In this document: piece after piece, positions 19,290 through 28,500 of the stretch
Layout: every line of letters begins with the position of its first letter
Position numbering within the stretch: the stretch's first letter is position 1
Origin: Terriglobia bacterium
GTDB taxonomy: Bacteria; Acidobacteriota; Terriglobia; Terriglobales; Acidobacteriaceae
DNA: 64,000 nucleotides
Assembly (NCBI GenBank): GCA_020073385.1
Contig: JAIQFH010000036.1
Location: 1-64,000, forward strand
Direction: 5' to 3'
The notes under the pieces: model-generated
What the model saw: only the letters and a program-made list of their open reading frames with translations
Databases searched by the model: none
What the model was told of the DNA's origin: nothing
Translations under genes and position numbers: made by a program

Positions 19290-19328
19290 CTATCTATGTC
19301 TTCAACAACAACAACGCCGGCGGCCGAA

Positions 19329-19447
19329 GGGCTGTGGAAAAAGCCGGGCCGTGGAAAGCGAGGAAAACCAAAAACAGGTTTTCCTCCCTTCCCACCGCCC
19401 TTGGAAATCCCGCAAACCCCGCGGGATTCCCACTTTTCCCACAGCCC
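19329..19447. other. Nested inverted repeats inside the IS21 3' end
   Basis: An outer pair (GGGCTGTGGAAAAAG at 19329-19343 against CTTTTCCCACAGCCC at 19433-19447, 14 of 15 paired) encloses two inner hairpins: AGGAAAACC/GGTTTTCCT (19361-19385) and AATCCCGC/GCGGGATT (19406-19428). Together they can fold as a three-way junction in RNA or a cruciform in DNA. The segment lies between istB and the right terminal repeat, where no function is required for transposition. Confidence 0.65.
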
Positions 19448-19464
19448 CGACTGCTGCTGGTATC

Positions 19465-20673
19465 TCAAACAACATCGGGAAATCTAATTGTCGCTGACCG
19501 GAAAGAATGCTTGACGCCGGTCACAGGCACCCAATACAGCGCGGAGGCCTTCTGATGAATGTGCTCGACGGCAGCCTCATTTAGTGCCCGCATGACTTCA
19601 TTCATCCTCTCGATGCCCTCCATGATGTTTGCCGCTCTTGTTTCTGAATTCTCGCGGAGTTTTTCGATGGCGTGGTTGATCTTTTCAAAGTCTTCCCGCT
19701 GCTTCGGGTCCGTTATTGCGGACAAATCCGCAGGCGGAGGTGGCGCGGGGGCAACGGCCTGTCTGGCCTGCCCTAAAACGGGGCCCCCATAGTTCTTGCG
19801 CAACAAGGCCACGATGGCATTTTCCAGGTCCTGGACCTGTTGCGCCGCTTCGTGCCGCTCGATCCTATCCATGATCTTGCGCTTGACTTCCCTGGCCTCG
19901 TCCGACGACGTGCAGCGCTGGACCTCCTCCATCAGGACAGCCCAGAGCTTCAATCCCTCCTTGGGAAATTCGTATCCCTTGGTACGGGCCACCAGCTCCG
20001 GCAGCACCTTCTGCTGCGCACGCAGTTCAATGCGTACAGCCGACTGATAGGCCCAGAACATCTCGTCCTTGAGCGCGAGCTCGACGAAGAAAAGGGCGTC
20101 CTCATATCTGAACTGAGCGAGCAATGCCCTCATGGTTCCCGACAGGATTCCATCTTCAAGAACCGTCTGACGGCTGCGGGTCTCTGCAGGCAGCTGCCTG
20201 AATTCCTTGATCGCCTCCATGTTGTAGTAAAGACCGTCGCTGAACTTCCCCAGCACATTGCAAAGCACGCCTGCGCGGGCAAGATCGATACATAGCTGCT
20301 GCTTCCTGGAACCATCGGGGTCCTTGAACGTTTCGATCCACACGCGATGGGCGGGTATAACCTTCTCGAATTGTTTCACCGCCTCAAACAGGTCGCCCCT
20401 CTTCTGCAGCATCACAGCGCGCTCAGACAAAGGATCGGGATTGTATCGAGCGGTCCGAATCGCCTCCCTCAGGTGGCGTTTGGCAATGTGACGCAAAAGC
20501 GGCGACAGGAGCAATCGTTTGTCCGCTTCGTCCTGGTAGAACCGGCAAAGCGCCATATGCTGCATCGAATGCTCATCGCCGCTGGTCTCCGCTGCCTTCT
20601 TGCGCACGCCGTCCGCGAGTTCCGAGTTTTCCCCGACGGGGATTATCTCTTCCAGCTTCTCCCACAAATCCAT
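19465..20673 (-). pseudogene. TPR-like protein with C-terminus replaced by IS21 end
   Basis: A 402-residue frame, mostly alpha-helical with alternating helices typical of TPR-like scaffolds ('LREAIRTARYNPDPLSERAV', 'ALFFVELALKDEMFWAYQSA'), then a Pro/Ala linker and a coiled-coil stretch. The last 15 or so residues (KHSFRSATIRFPDVV) are encoded by the right end of the IS21 element, so the native C-terminus has been lost. It has no signal peptide. What it does is unknown. It may still be expressed as a slightly altered protein. Confidence 0.6.
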
Positions 20674-20893
20674 ATACGACTCCCGACCGGTATCTGGAGG
20701 ATTCTAGCGCTGCGCAGGCCTGCAAGCAGCCGGTTAATCCACATTCCAGTGTTTCCTCCGGCTGATTGACTGCCCCACCTCGCGGCGCCAATTTTCCAAT
20801 ATGGGGGTGTAGCATTTTCCCCTCAATGCGTAATACCCCCCACTCTGTTTGACCCTTCCTTTCTCACCCCTGTAAGATCAGCCGGGAGCCAAA
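20674..20893. other. Intergenic promoter region
   Basis: About 220 bp between divergent genes; nothing else is recognised apart from a C/T-rich stretch near 20835-20870. Promoters for both flanking genes are expected here. Confidence 0.35.
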
Positions 20894-21055
20894 ATGAAGC
20901 ACATGACAGGAGTAGTCCAGCAGTTGAAGAGAGAACGGGAACTCGCGCAGAACCAAGTCCGACAAATAGATGCAGCCCTTGCGGCTTTGGGAAGTGTCAG
21001 CTCGAATGGCGCGTCAGGCACTATGTCCGCAGCCGGTCGCCGGAGAATCAGCTAG
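20894..21055 (+). CDS. Small basic protein with in-frame stop before its RARWAK-like tail
   Basis: ATG at 20894 encodes 53 residues (MKHMTGVVQQLKRERELAQN, then a helical segment and AAGRRRIS) and stops at TAG 21053-21055. Immediately after, in the same frame, AQKARWTKFKAKKG continues to a second TAG at 21098-21100. Related short proteins, such as the fragment at 14001, run straight through this joint (ISAAQKARW-type), so the first TAG looks like a nonsense mutation. A terminator begins 20 bp after the second stop, which supports the longer ancestral frame. Confidence 0.6.
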   Translation: MKHMTGVVQQLKRERELAQNQVRQIDAALAALGSVSSNGASGTMSAAGRRRIS

Positions 21056-21119
21056 GCGCAGAAAGCGCGATGGACGAAGTTTAAAGCAAAGAAGGGCTAG
21101 AAGAAGCGAAAGGTAGTGA

Positions 21120-21140
21120 GGGCACGCCATCAGCGTGCCC
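21120..21140 (+). terminator. Factor-independent terminator
   Basis: The 8-bp stem GGGCACGC/GCGTGCCC with a CATCA loop is followed by TTATTGTTT. It is placed to end the small gene at 20894 and could also act on the convergent gene at 21199. Confidence 0.7.
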
Positions 21141-21198
21141 TTATTGTTTGCATCTGTAGATAAGAAGTGGAGGTTTATAAGGCTTTCCCCGTCTGTTT

Positions 21199-21864
21199 TC
21201 AATTACAGGTGATGCTGGGATTGTCCTTAGCCAACTCCAGGCATGCTTTGTGTTGCCTCGACTTTCGCGCAGCATCTCCCAACCCGTTATCTTGCGACAG
21301 GACCTGTGTCGCTGGCGCAGGATCGGCTGGCTGCTGATACACAGCAGGCGTAGGTGCTGGAGTTGGACGAGGAGCCGCGACCTGCTCAGCGGGTGCGGGT
21401 GCTAGGGCAGGGGTTTGGGCAACTGCAGGAGCGGGAGAAAGCGCCGGAGCATTCGGGAGAAATTCTTTAAAGTGCTTAGCAATTGCCTCGGCCATCGATT
21501 GCTCGTTCTTGCTGCCGCTTCTTTGTTTGTTAACTGAGTAGGCCCAAACCATTTTGGTTGACCCGACCTCGATCAGTTGAACGGAGACGTTGCCTTTGTC
21601 CTCGATTCCTGCGCAATAGGCGAACAGGCAGCGCGCAACCTTCCCGCCTGTGGATTCGGATTTCACTTCAACTGGCGCAGACCGCAGAACGTACACTGCT
21701 CTGGCCTTATCGGTGACCACGTCAACCGGCACACCCTTCTTCGCGATGGCAGCGGCAATGTAAGTCTCGAACCCTTGCTGCGGCTCTATATAAATCGTTG
21801 GCTTGGACTGAGCGACCGCGATAGATGAGACGAAGAGTGCGAGTGCAACTGAAAGCTGTTTCAT
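21199..21864 (-). CDS. Exported protein with Pro/Ala-rich C-terminal linker
   Basis: ATG at 21864 is chosen because a signal peptide (MKQLSVALALFVSSIAVAQS) follows at once; an earlier in-frame start would bury it. The 221-residue product has a folded domain (about 22-145) with 'YIAAAIAKKGVPVDVVTDKA' and 'STKMVWAYSVNKQ', then a Pro/Ala-rich stretch and a short Cys-bearing tail. The domain resembles putative envelope proteins that sense or report small-molecule load in Acidobacteriota, but I do not recognise a named family. The exported protein at 22197 has a similar layout, so the two could be distant paralogues. Confidence 0.7.
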   Translation of the reverse strand: MKQLSVALALFVSSIAVAQSKPTIYIEPQQGFETYIAAAIAKKGVPVDVVTDKARAVYVLRSAPVEVKSESTGGKVARCLFAYCAGIEDKGNVSVQLIEVGSTKMVWAYSVNKQRSGSKNEQSMAEAIAKHFKEFLPNAPALSPAPAVAQTPALAPAPAEQVAAPRPTPAPTPAVYQQPADPAPATQVLSQDNGLGDAARKSRQHKACLELAKDNPSITCN

Positions 21865-22031
21865 TGAATGGCTGTAGCCCCCTGATGTAATTTGAATACG
21901 GGCAGCACCGCCAGGCCAAGTTACCTGCGTAACCATCTTTCAGGAGATTCGATTCTCGACGACGAGATCGTTATTGGGCGGCTTCGTTTTCTATGGCGCC
22001 TAAATCTTCGTTCGCTTCTGTAGTCGTGACA

Positions 22032-22178
22032 TTAGTTCCTTGCATAGCCGATGCGCTGATAACCTCCGCCATAACTCTCTGAGGGAGTCTGGATGTACCA
22101 CGGAACCCAGAGGCAGCAGTAGGCAATAAGAAGGCAGTAGAGAGTGAGAACAATTCTTTGCGCTGTCGTCCGTTCCAT
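22032..22178 (-). CDS. 48-residue single-pass membrane protein
   Basis: ATG at 22178 has a strong ribosome site (GGGAGG, 5 bp spacing). The protein begins METTAQ-like (MERTTAQRIVLTLYCLLIAY) and has one membrane helix rich in Cys, Leu and Tyr ending CCLWVPW, then a short polar tail with GGGYQRIGY. It is too short for the usual gene length cut-off but has good start signals and sits between two exported-protein genes on the same strand. I have no function for it. Confidence 0.6.
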   Translation of the reverse strand: MERTTAQRIVLTLYCLLIAYCCLWVPWYIQTPSESYGGGYQRIGYARN

Positions 22179-22196
22179 AATTGCCTCCCTTCAGTG

Positions 22197-22598
22197 CTAT
22201 TGGTGGGTTCCGAGATAACGCGCGAGAACCTTTACAAACTCCTTGGTAAGGGCGCTGGTCGCACCCTTCGCTGTCCAGCGGTTGCTCCGCGTCACGGTAA
22301 AGAGAACCTTGGCCTCGGGATTCAGGATCACGATGTTGCCTTGAGCGTAGTTCCACATTCCCGAGCCTTCGGCACTAAGCACAACGCGGTAGTCGTACTT
22401 GTCAGACAGCTTGTCAACAAAATGGAAGTCTATTCCGCGCTCAGGTCCCATCTCCCGGCACATGTTGATGAACTTCGGAATAACGGAGGAATCACCCTCC
22501 ACAAACACCACGACGGGTTTCAGTACTGGCTGTTCTGCCATGACGACTACTGTCGAACAGGACCACGCAAGCAGAATTGCAACGGCGACCCACATCAT
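22197..22598 (-). CDS. Small exported protein of unknown function
   Basis: The ATG at 22598 is preferred because a membrane or signal segment (MMWVAVAILLAWSCSTVVVM) follows directly. The remaining 110 residues form a compact alpha/beta domain ('KPVVVFVEGDSSVIPKFINM', 'DYRVVLSAEGS', 'NPEAKVLFTVTRS') resembling the domain in the product of 21199-21864. It lies 18 bp upstream of the small membrane protein at 22178, so the two may be translated from one message. Confidence 0.65.
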   Translation of the reverse strand: MMWVAVAILLAWSCSTVVVMAEQPVLKPVVVFVEGDSSVIPKFINMCREMGPERGIDFHFVDKLSDKYDYRVVLSAEGSGMWNYAQGNIVILNPEAKVLFTVTRSNRWTAKGATSALTKEFVKVLARYLGTHQ

Positions 22599-22757
22599 CG
22601 TTGGTTTCACTGGGAATACTCCGCACAGCGTTGGTCCGTGGGGGAAGGGTTGGGCCGAACGCAACCTTAGAACTGCGAATCTTCCCATCTGCCAACCGAA
22701 TCGTCTGTGCGACGAATCACAGCCGCCAGGCAGTAGGCCCGTATATTGTTCCCATTT

Positions 22758-23126
22758 ATGAGCTGGAATCTCGTTTTAGTACTCTTCGTCCTTTATGGTA
22801 TCTATCGGCTCATAGCCTATCTGGTCAATTCACAAGATGCCAGAAAGCAATGTGAAGCAGACCTGCTCATCGCAGAACGGCGACTGGCCACTGCAGAACG
22901 GCGACTGACAGAGATCAGAGAAGCGTACAAGAACTACAAGAACATCGATGCGCAGACAAGGATTCGACTAAGAACTCTGGTGGAAGAGCGGATTGAGCGG
23001 TTGGACCTATCAGTTGGACCGGGTGACTTGGAAGCAGCCGTCGTGAGGATGTATGAGAGATCCCAGGTCAAGGAAACTGAGCCGAGTTGCGAAGAGGGGT
23101 TGCCGCGTGACAATACTCTGCCGTAA
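22758..23126 (+). CDS. Membrane-anchored coiled-coil protein
   Basis: A membrane helix (SWNLVLVLFVLYGIYRLIAY) is followed by a charged helix of about 70 residues with heptad-like spacing ('AERRLATAERRLTEIREAY') and an acidic tail. ATG at 22758 is used; a TTG 12 bp upstream is also in frame. Its role is unknown; such proteins often organise envelope complexes. It is divergently placed from the exported protein at 22197. Confidence 0.55.
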   Translation: MSWNLVLVLFVLYGIYRLIAYLVNSQDARKQCEADLLIAERRLATAERRLTEIREAYKNYKNIDAQTRIRLRTLVEERIERLDLSVGPGDLEAAVVRMYERSQVKETEPSCEEGLPRDNTLP

Positions 23127-23232
23127 GAGATGCACACCTTCGGGGCACGAGTTCGTTCAGGAGTGCAGAAGCTGTTCGAGGCGTGGAAGAAGGACGGCAA
23201 GGGCGGGCCTGGCGCGACACCGTTTCACCGAC

Positions 23233-23499
23233 CTACCGCGAAACGGCTTTAGTAACCAGTTTGTCCTCTTTGCATTCAGAACAACTAGCCTTCTCACGCA
23301 CAAAATCACTCGTCAAGCTAATCGCCCCAGTGACACGCTGAGCCTGCTGTCGTCTCTTCAGCTGCAGATTGTGCTGGATGCAATCATCGCAGTAGGGAAT
23401 ACCAGGGTGGTTGCGGAGGAATGCAGTCACATCTTCAGGAATACCCATGCCGCGAAGTGTAGCGCAACAGATTGCGAGATTCCCAGGAGTGACCTTCAA
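23233..23499 (-). CDS. Small zinc-ribbon-like protein
   Basis: The 88 residues hold two Cys pairs, CDDC and CSEC, spaced as in a zinc ribbon, with 'RRQQAQRVTGAI' between them. ATG at 23499 overlaps the stop of the upstream gene (SRAP, 23496) by a few bases, so translational coupling is likely. The coupling suggests a function linked to DNA damage processing, but there is no direct evidence. I do not know the family. Confidence 0.6.
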   Translation of the reverse strand: MKVTPGNLAICCATLRGMGIPEDVTAFLRNHPGIPYCDDCIQHNLQLKRRQQAQRVTGAISLTSDFVREKASCSECKEDKLVTKAVSR

Positions 23500-24203
23500 G
23501 CAAACAACCGGCCTTGGGTGGGTGCTTCAATCCCAACCGGCTTCGCGCACTCGGCATCATCGTTTGCAGCCTGATTGATCCGCGTGCTAACCGGGTAAGA
23601 TCTCATCAGCCGCGCATCGTAGGGTTTCAACATCTCGGACACCGCAGTCACGTTCGTGAACCCCGGATCGAGCCAAAGATCGTAGTTGTCTGGGTGAAGG
23701 ATGACGGGCATCCGGTCGTGGACTGCTGCCGTCACGGCATTCGGCGTCGTGGTAAGAATCGAGCAGCTCTTGATCCAGTTGCCGCTCGGGTCCTTCCACC
23801 GCTCCCACAGTCCGGCGAAAGCAAACAGTGCGCCCTCGTTGACTTCGAAGCAATATGGCTGTTTGGTTTTCCCGGTGCGCAACCACTCGTAAAATCCGTC
23901 CGCAGGAATCAGGCACCTGCGCGACTTCAACGCGTCACGGAATGCGGGCTTGATGGCCGCTGACTCCGACCGCGCGTTAATCATTCCGGCAGCCCCCGAC
24001 GCGTCTTTGGCCCACGATGGAATGAGACCCCAGCGAACCAGCGATAGCTCGCGGCGTGGTTCTTTGGGATGTTGACGAATGATGGGGACCGGCTGCCTGG
24101 GCGCAATGTTGTAGCGGGGATTCCAATCAGCATCGTGCGGAACAGCGTCGAAGTATTCAGTGACAAGTTGCTTCCGGCGCGAGAGTCTGTAGCGGCCGCA
24201 CAT
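23496..24203 (-). CDS. yedK: SRAP (YedK/HMCES-type) abasic-site processing protein
   Basis: The start at 24203 places Cys at position 2 (MCGRYRLS), as required: after Met removal the Cys alpha-amine and thiol form a crosslink with abasic sites in single-stranded DNA, protecting them. An earlier in-frame start would destroy this. Other conserved residues are visible: N76 in MINARSE, E106 in 'ADGFYEW', and the histidine in 'AVHDRMPVIL'. At about 235 residues it is the normal length. It is followed by, and overlaps, the zinc-ribbon gene at 23499. Confidence 0.93.
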   Translation of the reverse strand: MCGRYRLSRRKQLVTEYFDAVPHDADWNPRYNIAPRQPVPIIRQHPKEPRRELSLVRWGLIPSWAKDASGAAGMINARSESAAIKPAFRDALKSRRCLIPADGFYEWLRTGKTKQPYCFEVNEGALFAFAGLWERWKDPSGNWIKSCSILTTTPNAVTAAVHDRMPVILHPDNYDLWLDPGFTNVTAVSEMLKPYDARLMRSYPVSTRINQAANDDAECAKPVGIEAPTQGRLFA

Positions 24204-24304
24204 CGGGTGATTATGCCAGATCGGATGAGTGTTCACGAAGGCGCGGCCGTCGTCGCTTCATCTGCAGACAACGTAGGCCTAGCCGGGATTACACTCAGTT
24301 GAAA

Positions 24305-24988
24305 ATGAAAACATCTGGGCTGCTGTTCGCCATCTCCGCTGCTGCCTCTTTGACGTTTCTCCTGACACGCCCGCTCACTCCAGGCGACTGGCCGGTGATC
24401 TTCAAGGTTCTGAGCATTTTCCTGCTGGCTGTACTTGGGCTTCGAGTGGACGGGCTGCTGGGAACTGCTTTGGCTCTTTCCTCGGTCGGAGACTTTCTTT
24501 TGGGTATGCGTCGGATCGGAAATCTCAACGGGGAATCACTCTTTCTCCTCGGACTAGCTTCGTTTCTGATTGCACATCTGGTTTATATCGCATTGTTCCG
24601 CAAGTACCGCGGGCCGATCTGGTGGAAACCTAACTGGGCGCGGGTGTGCGGCGTGTTGACAATCCTGGTTGTGCTCGGGTCCGTGCTGGGAGTCTTGCAC
24701 CGGTCGCTCGGTTCCATGCTCATTCCGGTGGTGGTTTATTCGCTCGTCCTAGCCTGCATGGGGATCAGTGCGATACTAGCCGACCTGGGGACTCCGTTGG
24801 CTGGCTTCGGAGCCCTGTTGTTCATTGCTTCCGATGCGATGATCGCGATCAGCAAGTTTCGTGGTTCCTTTCTGGGGAATGAACAGCTCATCTGGATCAC
24901 CTACTACTCAGCTCAGCTGCTTATCCTACGCGGCCTCCACCGTCGCAACAGCGGGAGCCAACGCTTACCGCAGTCGCAGTCACGATAA
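24305..24988 (+). CDS. YhhN family (lysoplasmalogenase-like) membrane protein
   Basis: The product of 227 residues has about eight hydrophobic helices with the family's conserved acidic/Ser positions: 'LSSVGDFLLG' in helix 3 and 'FIASDAMIAISKF' near helix 7. YhhN/TMEM86 proteins hydrolyse the vinyl-ether bond of lysoplasmalogens. Bacterial substrates are often uncertain, and here the ether-lipid link with the Tes-like radical-SAM gene at 41836 is only suggestive. ATG at 24305 is used; the TTG at 24299 is possible. Confidence 0.85.
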   Translation: MKTSGLLFAISAAASLTFLLTRPLTPGDWPVIFKVLSIFLLAVLGLRVDGLLGTALALSSVGDFLLGMRRIGNLNGESLFLLGLASFLIAHLVYIALFRKYRGPIWWKPNWARVCGVLTILVVLGSVLGVLHRSLGSMLIPVVVYSLVLACMGISAILADLGTPLAGFGALLFIASDAMIAISKFRGSFLGNEQLIWITYYSAQLLILRGLHRRNSGSQRLPQSQSR

Positions 24989-25534
24989 TTGCCTAAGCGT
25001 TCTGAGCATCAAGATCTCCGGGGACGCGAGGGCTGGCAGGAGCCCATTGTCCGCATCGGCCCATGCGTATGGTTCGCACCCAGCGGTCACGCACGCTGGC
25101 TGCGACGAAACAATAACGGGTCTGTTGAGAGAAATGGGTACGTTTCTAATGAGCTCATCTCACCCTCTACTGCAAGAGAGAATGAGCAGCCAACACCGAA
25201 GTCCAGCATTTTCAGGAGTCCCGATTCATCACATTGACGCACCTGATCCGAGAGATCAGGGCGTCCATTGCTGTTTAATTGCCTATTCTGGAGGATTCGA
25301 CGGCCATTCTCCTGTGAGCGGAGTCACTGCACTGAGAAACTGCCTTGAGTAAAATTCGCCCGTCCTAATCGAATCGACTCGCCCCCAAGGGCAGCGTTAG
25401 CTACGGCAGAACAGGCCGAGAGAGGGTATACTGCCGCACGGATCGCCGACTGCACGGAGCCTCTCAACTTCCTCCGCTCCCTCCATTTTCCCTCCGGCGC
25501 TCACTGACTACACAAGTGTTGTCGGGAGGTTTTC
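24989..25534. other. 546-bp region without supported gene
   Basis: Only short frames with no family or start signals lie here. A ribosome site (GGGAGG) just before 25535 belongs to the next gene. Otherwise I see nothing distinctive. Confidence 0.4.
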
Positions 25535-28500
25535 ATGCCACGGACACGGGTTCTGCACGCCCCTCTGATTGCTTTGATTTCTGTCACAATTGCGGTGCTT
25601 ACAAGCGGAGCCCAACGGCGGCAGATGGATCCCCGAACTGGCTCTTCGAAACAGACAATGCATCAGTGGATGTTAGCAGCAGGCCGGACCGGAGCACAGT
25701 CCGAAGTATTTGCTGGGATCCAATCGGCGGGAGCGAGCGCACTCACCCCAGCCGCGGTGGATGCCAGTGGAATTTTTCTGGAAGGACGACTCTTCAATTC
25801 AGGTGGCAACGGGGTTTCGAACCTTGCTGCGGCAGATCTAAACGGGGACGGCAAACTCGATGTAGTCGTGGCGAACACTTGCGTGAGCGGCAGTGTGTGT
25901 GGAGCAGGAGGCGCCGGGAGCGTTGGCGTGCTGATGGGAAATGGAGATGGAACTTATCAGCCGGCGGTTATTTACTACACGTCCAGCACGGAAGTATGGT
26001 CCGTCACGATCGCTGACGTCAATGGCGACGGTAAGTTGGACGTCCTAGTTGGAGGAACGTGCAGTAGCGGGAGCTGCGTGACGGGAACAACGATTTCAGT
26101 ACTGCTGGGCAATGGGGACGGGACATTGCGCCAAGGCAATTCCTACCCGAGTCCGTCGGGCTCAGTTGTGCTCGCGGTGGGCGACTTAAGTGGCGATGGG
26201 AAGGCGGACATCGTTTCGGTCGGAGGCTCATTGGGAGTCACGCTGGGGAACGGCGATGGCACATTCCAGCCGCAAGTCGTGTACAACTCCGGAGGAAGCT
26301 ATGCCGACTATGTGGTAATTGCAGACGTGAATCGAGACGGGAAGCCTGATCTGGTCGTGTCCAATCAGAATGTGGCTCTGCTCTCAGCCGACGGCGGCGT
26401 CGGCGTTTTACTCGGAAATGGCGATGGGACCTTTCAAGCGGCGGTGAGTTACGACGCGGGCGCGATGCAGTCCTATTCGGTGGCGGTGGCGGACCTGAAT
26501 GGGGATCATCATCCTGACATTGTGGTCACGACCTTTTATGCTGCAAATGCCTATAACAACGACTACGCGGATGGATCGGTTGGCGTACTGCTCGGCAATG
26601 GAGATGGGAGTTTTCAGCCAGTAGTCAATTACTACTCCGGAGGTGGTCAGACCTATGGAGTTGCCATTGCAGATCTGAACGGAGATGGCAAGCCGGATCT
26701 CCTGGTGGCGAATGCTTCCGCAGGAAAAGGAAGCGGCGGTAACGACAACGTCTTGGGGGTGTTGATAGGGAACGGCGACGGGACGTTTCAGCATGCGACA
26801 AGTTACGCGACAGGGGCTATCGGTGGTTTTTCCGTCGTTGTTGCGGATATGAACGGGGATGGCAAAGCAGATGCGCTGATGACAGAGCAATATCCCAATC
26901 CCGGTGGGCCTGCGGCGGTCGGAGTGATGCTTGGGAATGGCGACGGGAGTTTTCGCGCTCCGGTGATTTACGCGTCCGAAACGTACGCCGATAACACGAT
27001 CGCAGCCGTGGACTTGAACGGAGACGGCAAGCTCGATCTGGTGATTGCGGCTCAGGGCATCAGCTGCACGGGTTGTGTGGGCGGCGTCAGCGTGATGTTG
27101 GGAACCGGGAATGGAACTTTTCAATCGCCGGTCGCATATGGAACAGGCACTGCAAATCCGACCTACTCCGTGGCTGTCGCAGACCTTAACGGAGACGGCA
27201 AGCCCGACAGTGTAGCGGCAAGCAGTTGCATCAGCAACATTAGCTGCGTGAGCAGTGCTGCCGTCTTGTTGAACAACGGCGAGGGAACTTTCAAACCAGC
27301 GGTGAACTATGCAACAAACGGCCAGGCTGCCCATTCCGTCACTATCGGCGACGTCAATGGTGACGGCAAACCCGACATCGTTATCGCGAATTCCTGCGCC
27401 TCGGGAGATTTCTATTGCACGAGCGGCACGGTGGGCGTGCTCTTGGGTAATGGAGATGGAACCTTCCGGCCTGTGATCACCTATGCTACTGGCGGTCAGT
27501 ATCCGACCTCTGTAGCAGTGGGAGATCTGAATAACGACGGCAGGCCGGACATTGTCGTCTCCAATTACCAAACTACGAGCAGCGACTACACCGGGCGGCT
27601 CGGCGTGCTTCTGGGAAACGGGGACGGCACGTTCCAGCCCGCAATTACGTACCTCTCGGGCGGCGTCGGCGACAATTCCGTCGTCATCGTGGATCTGGAC
27701 GCAGACGGCAAGCTGGATCTGGTAGCGGTCAATCAAGGGGCGACAACTGGACTCTCGAACGGCACGGTTGGCGTTCTGCTGGGGAATGGTGACGGCACTT
27801 TTCGAACAGCTATCGTAACTTCGACAACACGCTTATCCATCGACTACTTCGCGCAGGTTGCAATCGCCGACTTCAATGCAGACGGAAAACTCGACATTGC
27901 TTGCGGGGCCAGCGACTTTCTGCTGCTCGGAAACGGGGATGGTACCTTTCAGCCTGTCCTGCCTCTCGGTTTCGGGGGGACCGGAATTGCGGCTGGCGAT
28001 TTCAATGGAGACGGCAGGCCGGACTTGGCTGTCGGCGGAGTGGCTGTTCTGTTGAACATCAGTCCTGGGTTCGGCGTCAACGACTCAACGTCACTGGCCT
28101 CTTCGCTGAACCCGGCAGCTTATGGGCAGAAAGTGACATTCACGGCGACGGTTACGCCGCTCGGCTCGGGGACGCTAACTGGCACGGTGCGCTTCAAGGA
28201 TGGCGCTAATAATCTGGGGACGGCATCGTTGGTCGAGGGAAGCGCGAGTTTGAGCAGTAGCACGCTGGGCGCCGGCTCTCACGTTATTACGGCTACGTAC
28301 AGTGGCGATTCGAATTTCCCGCCCAGTACGTCTGCTGCGCTCACGGAGAGCGTGAACAAAGGAACGACGACCACTGCAGTCGCTTCGAGCGCGAGTCCCT
28401 CGTATCTGAATCAGAGCGTCACGTTCACAGCGACGGTTAAATCGCAGTACGGCGGATCGGTGACAGGGAGTGTTACGTTCAAGCAAGGAACAACCGTTTT

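Larger units (their letters stand above)
16946..19493 (+). mobile_element. IS21-type insertion sequence
   Basis: It contains istA and istB overlapping by 4 bp. The ends are 20-bp inverted repeats with one mismatch: CGACAATTAGAATTCCCGAT at 16946-16965 and its complement at 19474-19493. A further GCGACAAT copy lies just inside the left end, as in the multiple-repeat ends of this family. No target duplication is evident, and the two flanks belong to unrelated genes, so DNA was probably lost at one side. Confidence 0.85.

Noticed and set aside
26408-27736. A 442-residue minus-strand gene inside the VCBS region
   Set aside because: It is the antisense shadow of a long, regularly repeated coding sequence, with no start site or domain.
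25800-28060. Many DNA repeats that might suggest a CRISPR or satellite array
   Set aside because: They are spaced by about 180 bp and follow the reading frame of FG-GAP/VCBS blades, with variable sequence between them. There are no identical short repeats with unique spacers.
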